Shown here piece after piece: positions 15,705 to 21,375 of a stretch of DNA of 21,375 nucleotides; position 1 is the stretch's first letter; every line of letters begins with the position of its first letter. Source of the DNA: Rariglobus sp967755175. GTDB lineage: Bacteria; Verrucomicrobiota; Verrucomicrobiia; Opitutales; Opitutaceae. Where the stretch lies: contig CBRAFO010000063.1 of NCBI GenBank assembly GCA_967755175.1, forward strand, positions 1 through 21,375, read 5' to 3'. Below the pieces are notes generated by a model, which ran no database searches, was not told the origin of the DNA, and saw only the letters and a list, made by a program, of their open reading frames with translations. The translations under genes were made by a program, and so were the position numbers.

Positions 15705-16582
15705 GAGGTCACCTCGTGTGTGGGCGCGCAGGGCACGCTTTTTCCGGAAAACCAATCACGATAGAACGCCCAGAGATTGGGTGAGACGAGTTGCGGATCG
15801 ATACGCGGAGCGATCTCGCGTGAGTGAAAGGCGGGCAGTTCGCTCCAGTGCAACGTGGGGCGGAGGTGGTGCGCGGTGTGGAAACCGACGTTGAAAAAGA
15901 AAAAGTTAAACCAACGGCCGGTGATGTTGCGGCTATTCTGCCAGGCATCGGCGGGCGCGAGTGCTTGGTGCTGGAGCAGGTTAAACGTGACCAACCACCA
16001 TTGGCCGTGGAGCCAAGGCAGGGCGACGTAGAGGAGCGTGGCGCGCCAGTCGGCAATCAGCAGCACGGAGAAGACGCCCCAAAGCGTGGTTTGCTCGGCC
16101 AAGGCGCGCCAGAAGAGCGGGCGGTTGCTGCGCCACCAGAGCGGGAAATCGAGGGGCTTGCGGATGTAGAGTTCCCACGCGGCGCGGGGGAAAAAGCAGA
16201 CGACGTTCAGCCATTGGGAACGGAAGCCGACGAGGTGGGCGCGCACGAAATCCTCCTCGGTGTTGCTGTGGCCATGATGACGCAGGTTGTGCTCGGTGAG
16301 AATCGAGGTGGCGGTCGTGCCGGTGAGCAATCCGAGCCAGTGGTCGAGCAGGAGATTGGGCCCGCGCGCGCGAAAGGTGCGCCGGTGCATGTGGTTGTGC
16401 TTCACGTTGGCCGAGCAGATCGCCAGCCACGCGACGGCATACCACGCGGCGATGTTGCGAAATACGCCGGTCCACAGACCGATCATCAGCAGCGTTTGCA
16501 GGGCTAGAAACGCGAAGGCCCGCACGTCGGCGGCGTTGCGCAGTCCGAGCCCAAACGAGGAGTGATGTGAGCCCGCACGCAT
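15701..16582 (-). CDS. Membrane fatty-acid-desaturase-family diiron enzyme (first desaturase)
   Basis: 293 residues, first gene of the minus operon, ATG at 16582 with no convincing Shine-Dalgarno. Histidine boxes: HNHMH at 62-66, HNLRHH at 98-103, LLQHQ near 206 and HTAHH at 235-239. Membrane stretches lie at about 21-57, 82-92, 160-200 and 226-233. The last box in FNVGFHTAHHLRP resembles bacterial membrane fatty-acid desaturases and alkane/carotenoid-type hydroxylases. It probably introduces a double bond or hydroxyl into an acyl chain or other lipid-like substrate using O2. It sits ATGA-coupled above two AurF-like genes and a second desaturase, giving a symmetric desaturase-AurF-AurF-desaturase order. 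Which acyl species is used is unknown. Confidence 0.9.
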   Translation of the reverse strand: MRAGSHHSSFGLGLRNAADVRAFAFLALQTLLMIGLWTGVFRNIAAWYAVAWLAICSANVKHNHMHRRTFRARGPNLLLDHWLGLLTGTTATSILTEHNLRHHGHSNTEEDFVRAHLVGFRSQWLNVVCFFPRAAWELYIRKPLDFPLWWRSNRPLFWRALAEQTTLWGVFSVLLIADWRATLLYVALPWLHGQWWLVTFNLLQHQALAPADAWQNSRNITGRWFNFFFFNVGFHTAHHLRPTLHWSELPAFHSREIAPRIDPQLVSPNLWAFYRDWFSGKSVPCAPTHEVTS

Positions 16583-16662
16583 TGGGGGCGGAGATCACGG
16601 CAATTTGTGCAACAGAGCAACAAAATGCCGTGGCGGCACCGGTGGGGTGGACGGCTTTAGGG

Positions 16663-16678
16663 CAGGCAGGGCTGCCTG
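16663..16678. repeat. 16-bp palindrome, operator candidate
   Basis: CAGGCAG and CTGCCTG are perfect 7-base arms separated by GG. The dyad lies in the divergent intergenic region, about 81 bp upstream of the desaturase start and 71 bp upstream of the MBL-fold start. It could bind a dimeric regulator; no regulator gene is in the window. Confidence 0.4.
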
Positions 16679-16686
16679 TTGGTTAG

Positions 16687-16699
16687 CGGCAGAATGCCG
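16687..16699. repeat. Short inverted repeat next to the palindrome
   Basis: CGGCA and TGCCG flank GAA, eight bases after the larger palindrome. The stem is 5 bp. It may be part of the same regulatory site or chance. Confidence 0.25.
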
Positions 16700-16748
16700 A
16701 AGATTGATTCCTCGGAGCTGCGTTCATTTTCTCGCGAGAGTGCAATGT

Positions 16749-17459
16749 GTGAGACGTCTTAACCCAGAGTTCTTGAAGTATGCCGACGGGGAGATTTATC
16801 GACTCGGCGGACCGCTTGTTTCCGCACACCTGCTGGTGGACCACGACGGGCTGGTGCTGGTTGATACCGGACTTGTCGGCGTTCCTGAAAACCTGGCTCG
16901 TTTGCTGGCTCAGATCGGGCGATCACCTCGGGACCTCAAGGCGATTTTGCTGACGCATGGGCATCTGGATCACACGGGCGGTGCGGCACGGATTCAGAGA
17001 GAGACCGGGGCTGCGGTTTGGGTGCATCCGGCGGATCGGGAACACGTCGAAGGCAAGGTGCGGTATCGCGGTTGGTCGCGTGGTTGTGGACTCTTGGAAT
17101 GCGCGGGGAGGGCGTTGTTCGGTTATCAGGTGCCTGAAGTAACCCACGAATTGGCAGACGGGATGCGGCTGCCTTGGTGGGGCGGCTTACATGTGGTTCA
17201 CCTGCCCGGACACACGCCGGGGCATTGTGGGTTTGTTTGCGAGCGCACAGGGTGGCTTTTGAGCGGAGATCTGTTTGCGAGCTATGGGTGGTCAACCCAC
17301 CTGCCGCCGCGCGTCCTGAATCGCGATCAAAACGGCGTGCGTGAGAGTCTCGCCAGAGTGGCCGCGATGGATCTGCGCGGCGTGATACCGAGCCATTACG
17401 ATGTGCTGGACCCGGCGATGCATTGGGAACGTTTACGGTGTCTGGCCAAAGTCGGATGA
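16749..17459 (+). CDS. Metallo-beta-lactamase-fold hydrolase
   Basis: 236 residues from GTG 16749, chosen because recognisable homology (RRLNPEFLKYADGEIYRLGG) begins there and a GCGAGAG stretch lies six bases upstream. GTG 16740 and a TTG at 16605 are other in-frame starts; the latter would add a non-homologous basic leader and is unlikely. The binuclear metal site is visible: THGHLDH at 69-75 (H70, H72, D74, H75), H155 in LPGHTPGH, D174 in LSGDLF and H216 in PSHYD. The family includes glyoxalase II, lactonases and thioesterases acting on ester or thioester bonds in the cytoplasm. No signal peptide. It faces away from the biosynthetic operon across a shared control region and could supply a hydrolytic step, but it may equally be an unrelated housekeeping enzyme. 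Confidence 0.9.
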   Translation: MRRLNPEFLKYADGEIYRLGGPLVSAHLLVDHDGLVLVDTGLVGVPENLARLLAQIGRSPRDLKAILLTHGHLDHTGGAARIQRETGAAVWVHPADREHVEGKVRYRGWSRGCGLLECAGRALFGYQVPEVTHELADGMRLPWWGGLHVVHLPGHTPGHCGFVCERTGWLLSGDLFASYGWSTHLPPRVLNRDQNGVRESLARVAAMDLRGVIPSHYDVLDPAMHWERLRCLAKVG

Positions 17460-17533
17460 AACTTTAAAAAACCTGCAAGTGCTCGCGCAAAGGATTGCCA
17501 AGAAAGCAGAGACTCCACTCCTTTGGGTCCACT

Positions 17534-18277
17534 ATGTCATGGCACTACGCGGTAAACGGTCAGCAACAGGGGCCGGTCTCGGATGATGAGCTAAAACAGC
17601 TGGTTAACGCAGGCACGGTGCGGGCGGAAACCTTGGTTTGGCGGGACGGTTGGCCTGACTGGCGTGCTTACGGCACCGTGGCTTCCCCGGCCCCGGGGAC
17701 GGCGGATGCAATGGCCGACGCAGATACGGCGGTGTGCGCGGTGAGCGGACAGCGTCGGCCCAAGCGCGACATGTTGGAGTTTGAAGGACGCTGGGTCAGC
17801 GCGGAGCACAAGGATGAGTTTTTCCAGCGGCTACGCGAGGGCGTGAGCCTGCCGAACGATGTGGTTTACGCGACGTTCGGGAGACGTTTCTCCGCCAAGT
17901 TCATTGACGGCCTCATTGTTGGTATCCCCAACGCATTTATCTCCTCTGCATTGGGGGTAGCCTTGGCGTCAGCGGGCATGGTCGTCGTTCAAATCGTGGT
18001 CCAGCTTGTGGGACTCTCTCTGACGTTGTCTTATCTGATTTATTTCATCCGCAAGAACGATGCTACTCCGGGTAAGAAAGCGATGGGGTTGCGCTTGCTT
18101 CGTGCGGATGGCTCGAAGCTGAGCAAGCGGCGAATTATTGGACGCCACTTTGCGGAGTATCTGAGTTCGTTTACTCTGCTCATCGGCTATCTGATGGCGG
18201 CGTTCGACAAGGAACAGCGCCGTGCGTTGCACGACCGCATTGCCGACACGCGGGTGATCGACGTGCGCGGACTCTGA
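17534..18277 (+). CDS. GYF_2-RDD family membrane protein
   Basis: 247 residues from ATG 17534 (MSWHYAVNGQ), where the GYF_2 domain begins. Residues about 2-48 form a GYF_2 domain (WHYAVNGQQQGPVSDDELKQL, then TLVWRDGWPDWRAY), thought to bind proline-rich or partner proteins. A short linker leads to a stretch with a single cysteine (about 68-100), then an RDD domain (about 113-243) with RRFSAKFIDG, hydrophobic helices at about 126-171 and 203-223, and the terminal ALHDRIADTRVID motif. RDD proteins are small integral membrane proteins, in some cases implicated in ion/proton antiport. It leads a run of membrane-protein genes ending in DUF4129. The role here is unknown. Confidence 0.9.
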   Translation: MSWHYAVNGQQQGPVSDDELKQLVNAGTVRAETLVWRDGWPDWRAYGTVASPAPGTADAMADADTAVCAVSGQRRPKRDMLEFEGRWVSAEHKDEFFQRLREGVSLPNDVVYATFGRRFSAKFIDGLIVGIPNAFISSALGVALASAGMVVVQIVVQLVGLSLTLSYLIYFIRKNDATPGKKAMGLRLLRADGSKLSKRRIIGRHFAEYLSSFTLLIGYLMAAFDKEQRRALHDRIADTRVIDVRGL

Positions 18278-18307
18278 CACGCTTAATCTCGTCGATTTCT
18301 CTGCGAC

Positions 18308-18895
18308 ATGGTTGTCCCTGAAGCCGCCACTTTCGACCCGCTCGCGCCGCCTTGCCCAAAGTGCAAGGTGCCGCTCAGTGGGATCGGCGACGCAGGCGAG
18401 GGGGCCTGTGGCGCCTGTGCGACGGTGCTGCAGTTCGTGCAGTTCCCCGCGCGACACCGGGCCAAGCCAGTGGCCAAGGCGGTGCGCTCGCTGGATGGGG
18501 ACGCGACTTGTTTTTTTCACGCTCAGAATCAGGCGGTGACGGCGTGCGATAACTGCGGTCGGTATGTGTGCGCGGTGTGCGAGGTTCCGGGCGAGGAGGG
18601 CCGAAAGCTCTGCCCTCCGTGCGTTTCAGCGGGACGGAAGAAGGTCGTGGAAAAAGCCGACGAGATGGTCACCTACGACGTGCTCGCTTCGACCTTGGCT
18701 TTACTGCCGCTTCTCGCGTGGCCCGTTACGTTAATCACCGCCCCGGTCGCGCTGGTGGTGGCGATCTACGGATGGAAGAAACCCCGCAGTTTGGTGCGGC
18801 CCGGATCCACCCGATTCATCGTCGCGATCGTGGTCTCTAGCTTGGTGATTTGCGGCTGGGTCGCCTTCGGGCTCGCGCTTTGGGCAACGAAGTAA
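18308..18895 (+). CDS. B-box-like zinc-finger membrane protein
   Basis: 195 residues. The N-terminal half carries paired cysteines in two groups: CPKC (16-19) with CGAC (34-37), a zinc-ribbon pattern, and then C68/H71, C80/C83, C88/C91 and C102/C105 in a B-box-like arrangement (CFFHAQNQAVTACDNCGRY is the most telling stretch). The C-terminal half has two hydrophobic helices at about 126-155 and 169-192. B-box-type zinc fingers in bacterial membrane proteins are known from sequence, but their function is not established; protein-protein contact is the usual guess. It follows the RDD gene by 30 bp and shares the finger type with the gene at 19462. Confidence 0.8.
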   Translation: MVVPEAATFDPLAPPCPKCKVPLSGIGDAGEGACGACATVLQFVQFPARHRAKPVAKAVRSLDGDATCFFHAQNQAVTACDNCGRYVCAVCEVPGEEGRKLCPPCVSAGRKKVVEKADEMVTYDVLASTLALLPLLAWPVTLITAPVALVVAIYGWKKPRSLVRPGSTRFIVAIVVSSLVICGWVAFGLALWATK

Positions 18896-18922
18896 ACCAC
18901 GTAAAATCGAGTAACCGAAAAC

Positions 18923-19465
18923 ATGGCTCGTAAACCCAAGACCTACCAAAAGCTCGTCCGTCGTCGTGGCGGTGTAGGCACTTATTTCACTCTTTGGCTC
19001 GCGTCCGACCACGTGCTGCAGGTGGAGGCGAACATGATGACGGAGAGCTATCAACGTGTGTGGTTGCGCGATGTGCAGGGAATCTTCGTGCGTCCGAGTC
19101 GTGAGTCACGATGGGCGACATGCGTGGGCTTGGGGCTTTTGGTTCTCTTCGTGGCACTGGCGCTGATGACAGGGGCGACGATGGCCCCGGTGTATTGGGT
19201 TTTTTCGGGGCTGAGCGTGATCGTGCTTCTCTACGGACTCTTTTTTGCGCGCTCGTGTCATTTTCACGTTGTCACGGCGGTGCGGCGGACGGAGTGGAGC
19301 AATGTCGCCCGACGCCGGCAGGCGCGTAAGTTGATCGCGCGTCTGGAGCCGCTCATCCGCGAGGCGCAACGGGCTGAGGCTGCCACCGTGGCGACGGCGC
19401 AACCGTTCACCGCTGATCAACCTGCCGCAGCCGGGGACTCCGTGGATACTTCGGTGGCGACATGA
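18923..19465 (+). CDS. Hypothetical two-helix membrane protein
   Basis: 180 residues, not recognised as a named family. Residues about 20-58 read as a string of strands (TYFTLWLASDHVLQVEA, YQRVWLRDVQGIFVRP) that could be a split PH-like or similar small beta domain. Helices at about 65-84 and 88-108 form a membrane hairpin. The following segment (about 122-150) is strongly basic then amphipathic, and the tail is Ala/Thr-rich and probably disordered. It lies between two zinc-finger genes, 27 bp after one and ATGA-overlapping the next, so it is very likely co-expressed and may assemble with them in the membrane. Confidence 0.75.
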   Translation: MARKPKTYQKLVRRRGGVGTYFTLWLASDHVLQVEANMMTESYQRVWLRDVQGIFVRPSRESRWATCVGLGLLVLFVALALMTGATMAPVYWVFSGLSVIVLLYGLFFARSCHFHVVTAVRRTEWSNVARRRQARKLIARLEPLIREAQRAEAATVATAQPFTADQPAAAGDSVDTSVAT

Positions 19466-19833
19466 CAAGCGGTGCGGCCATACCGCCGATGGTTCCGGGG
19501 AGGTCGGGCACGCCCCGGCGTCGTTGCGCGCGCCATGAGGAACGCGAGGCGGTGGGACGTTGCACGGGGTGCTCGGGTGGCTTTTGTCGCGAGTGTCTGA
19601 CCGAGCACGAGGACCGGTTGTATTGCGGACCGTGCTTTGCGTTGCACATTGAAGCGGGGCGGCGAGCCAGCGCGCGGCGTCCGACTGACTGGCGTCAGTG
19701 GAGGACCGGCGTGGCGGTGGTTGGATCGATGCTGTGCCTGGTCGTTGGGTTCTACCTGCTGGGACGGCTATTGTCGGCGATCCCTGCGGACGTGCACGAC
19801 GGCACGGTGTGGAAGAAGCTCTCCGAGCCATGA
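19462..19833 (+). CDS. Small B-box-like zinc-finger membrane protein
   Basis: 123 residues, ATGA-coupled to the preceding gene. The N-terminal half shows C22/H25, C34/C37, C42/C45, H49 and C55/C58 (RCARHEEREAVGRCTGC, FCREC, LYCGPC), a B-box-like zinc-binding pattern shared with the protein at 18308. A single transmembrane helix lies at about 83-103, with a short C-terminal tail. It probably presents a zinc domain on one side of the membrane. No catalytic motif is visible. Its stop overlaps the DUF4129 start as ATGA, tying it to that protein. Confidence 0.8.
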   Translation: MTSGAAIPPMVPGRSGTPRRRCARHEEREAVGRCTGCSGGFCRECLTEHEDRLYCGPCFALHIEAGRRASARRPTDWRQWRTGVAVVGSMLCLVVGFYLLGRLLSAIPADVHDGTVWKKLSEP

Positions 19834-21375
19834 CCGTAATCGCAAAAAAGTCTGATGCGCCCGGCGCGGTCGAGCTGATCGAAGAGGCGGTGAATCTGCT
19901 GCGAGCAGCACCGCCGGCGGCGTGGGCGCTTTATCTGGCGGGGGCGGTTCCCTGGGTGCTCGGGCTGGGACATTTTTGGGCGACGGCGAGTTGGTTTGCG
20001 CCGCGCCCGGAGGAGATTCTTTGGCGGTCGTTGGGGCTCGCGGTGCTTTACGTGTGGCTGAAGGTGATGCAGGCGCAGTTTTGTGGACGCTTGAGAGCGG
20101 CCCGGTTCGGCGCGGAACCGGAGCGGCTTTCGTGGCGCGGATTGGTGCGGACGGCAGGACGGCAGGCGCGGGTGCAGGGTTGGGCGGTGCCGTTGATGCC
20201 GCTGGCCGCCGTGCTGACGCTGCCGGCGGCGGCGACGTGGATGTTTTTTGAGAACGTCACCGCGTTGGCCGCCTCGCCGGACACGGGCGGGGAAACGCTG
20301 GAGCGTCGGGCGCGGCGGGAGGCAATGCGCTGGCCGCTGCCGGCGCATGTCGCGTTGTTATTGTTCAGCGGAGTCTGGTTGTGCGTGTGGGTGAATATCG
20401 CGACGACTTTCTATGCGGCGCCTTGGCTGGCGCGCACGTTGTTCGGAGTGGAGAACATGTTTGGGCTTAGCGGCTGGTCGGCGGTGAACAGCACCTTGCT
20501 CGCGTTGGTCACGATACTGACCTGGCTGGCGGTCGATCCGTTGGTGAAGGCGTATCACGTGCTGCGGACGTTCTATGGCGAGGCGCGGCATACGGGTGAG
20601 GATTTGCGGCTGGAGCTGCGGCGTCCGTCCGGACGTGCCGCGATGGTGAAGGGGGCGCGCGTTGTCGTGTTGGTCCTGGGGTTGGGCGTTCTGGCCGGGG
20701 CGGTGCCGGGAGCGAGTGGGCTGATGGCCGCGGAGCATGTGGCCGGGCAGGTCTCACCTGCACAGGTGGATCAGGCGCTCGACGAGGCGCTGCGCGACCG
20801 GGACTTTCGGTGGAGTTTGCCGCCGCTGCCTTCTGCGGAAGAAACGGCGAGTGTCGCGGATAGTTGGCTCAAGCGTTTCGTGCGTCAGGGCTTTGAGCTG
20901 ATCGTGCAGATTGTTCGGGATGTGCGTGACCTGATCAAACGCTTGGTTGAGTGGGTGGACGGATTATTCGGTCACAAGAAGGAGAACCCGGAAACCAAGG
21001 CGAAGGCGTCTTGGGGCGACATGGGGGCGTTGGTGCGCGGGCTGCTTTATGGGTTGCTGGGTCTTTGTCTGGTGGCGCTCCTGTGGATTTTGTGGACGAG
21101 TTGGAAGAAACGGCCGGTTGCGCCTCGGGTCCTTTCGCCCTTGGCGGCCGCGGCTTTGCCGCCCGATCTGAACGACGAAAAACTGGAGGCGTCACGGCTG
21201 CCTTCGCACGAGTGGCTGGAGTTGGCGCGGGCGCAGCTGGCTCGCGGCGAATGGCGGCTGGCGCTCCGTGCGCTTTATCTGGCGTCGCTGGCGAGTTTGG
21301 GTGCGCGGGGACTGGTGAGCCTCGCCCGGGCCAAGACCAATCTCGATTACGAGCGCGAACTCGCACGGCGCGCGG
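19830..21375 (+). CDS. DUF4129-containing membrane protein, N-terminal 515 codons (runs off right edge)
   Basis: From ATG 19830 the frame is open to the last base, so the C-terminus is missing. Several hydrophobic helices lie in the first about 310 residues (for example about 33-52, 130-148, 184-203 and 230-246). They are followed by a soluble stretch rich in charged residues, a single helix at about 400-425 (GALVRGLLYGLLGLCLVALL) and then the DUF4129 domain. The diagnostic DUF4129 pattern is LARAQLARGEWRLALRALYLASLASL, then SLARAKTNLDYERELAR. DUF4129 proteins are often found with RDD, DUF58 and MoxR genes in envelope-linked operons. The RDD, zinc-finger and DUF4129 genes here fit that theme, though no MoxR or DUF58 gene is visible before the edge. 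Confidence 0.85.
   Translation, partial: MTVIAKKSDAPGAVELIEEAVNLLRAAPPAAWALYLAGAVPWVLGLGHFWATASWFAPRPEEILWRSLGLAVLYVWLKVMQAQFCGRLRAARFGAEPERLSWRGLVRTAGRQARVQGWAVPLMPLAAVLTLPAAATWMFFENVTALAASPDTGGETLERRARREAMRWPLPAHVALLLFSGVWLCVWVNIATTFYAAPWLARTLFGVENMFGLSGWSAVNSTLLALVTILTWLAVDPLVKAYHVLRTFYGEARHTGEDLRLELRRPSGRAAMVKGARVVVLVLGLGVLAGAVPGASGLMAAEHVAGQVSPAQVDQALDEALRDRDFRWSLPPLPSAEETASVADSWLKRFVRQGFELIVQIVRDVRDLIKRLVEWVDGLFGHKKENPETKAKASWGDMGALVRGLLYGLLGLCLVALLWILWTSWKKRPVAPRVLSPLAAAALPPDLNDEKLEASRLPSHEWLELARAQLARGEWRLALRALYLASLASLGARGLVSLARAKTNLDYERELARRA

Larger units (their letters stand above)
16583..16748. promoter_or_regulatory. Divergent intergenic region upstream of minus operon and MBL-fold gene
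   Basis: This 166-bp gap separates the start of the minus operon from the start of the plus-strand hydrolase, so it should carry both promoters. It contains two adjacent inverted repeats (listed separately). I cannot assign -35/-10 elements confidently. No ORF in it is convincing. Confidence 0.5.

Noticed and set aside
15824..16507. 227-codon plus-strand open frame opposite the first desaturase
   Set aside because: It is antisense to all the histidine boxes of a good desaturase; the product is charged and featureless.
4827..16582. Known polyene, polyyne or ladderane-type cluster
   Set aside because: No ketosynthase, acyl carrier protein or thioesterase pair is present, and the B12-radical SAM/GH3/AurF combination does not match those layouts as I know them.
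16605..16748. Extended TTG start for the MBL-fold gene
   Set aside because: The extra 48 residues are Arg/Cys-rich, have no family similarity I recognise, and would cover the intergenic palindrome.
1..21375. tRNA, rRNA, CRISPR arrays, insertion sequences or prophage genes
   Set aside because: I saw no direct-repeat arrays, transposase motifs or tRNA-like segments; genes are nearly end to end. A dedicated RNA search was not possible here.

Overview
The window is GC-rich, densely packed bacterial DNA with no RNA gene, CRISPR array or insertion sequence that I could recognise. The gene mix (NifJ-type pyruvate:ferredoxin oxidoreductase, a secreted S46 dipeptidyl-peptidase, and a GYF_2/RDD plus DUF4129 membrane operon) and the lack of strong Shine-Dalgarno sites suggest a Verrucomicrobiota member, possibly Opitutales. 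This is an inference from family distribution, not a database match. Almost every gene boundary inside an operon is an ATGA stop/start overlap.

Left flank (1-4749, minus strand): the first 843 residues of nifJ, cut by the window edge, and a complete signal-peptide-bearing S46 peptidase whose residue next to the substrate pocket predicts DPP7-like specificity. Both look like chromosomal metabolism genes.

Centre (4827-16582): two operons facing each other. The plus operon encodes two paralogous cobalamin-binding radical SAM enzymes, two GNAT-fold proteins, a GH3-family acyl-adenylating amide synthetase and a PAP2_3-type membrane phosphatase/phosphotransferase. The minus operon encodes a membrane fatty-acid-desaturase-type enzyme, two tandem AurF-like diiron oxygenases, a second desaturase, a membrane-associated hexapeptide acyltransferase and an exported SnoaL/DUF4440-like protein with a C-terminal membrane helix. 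The operons collide tail to tail with a 27-bp coding overlap. There is no ketosynthase, carrier protein or NRPS module. My reading is a small-molecule or lipid-tailoring pathway that activates an acid or acyl precursor (GH3), oxidises it with two non-haem diiron families and cobalamin/SAM radicals, and finishes at the membrane. The product is unknown, and this region is the candidate undescribed system.

Right flank (16749-21375, plus strand): after a 166-bp divergent intergenic region with two adjacent inverted repeats come a metallo-beta-lactamase-fold hydrolase, then a run of membrane proteins: a GYF_2-RDD protein, two proteins with B-box-like zinc-finger cysteines, a two-helix hypothetical between them, and the beginning of a large DUF4129 protein that runs off the right edge. 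The latter set resembles the RDD/DUF4129 envelope-associated operons that often sit with MoxR/DUF58 genes, but no such partner is visible here.
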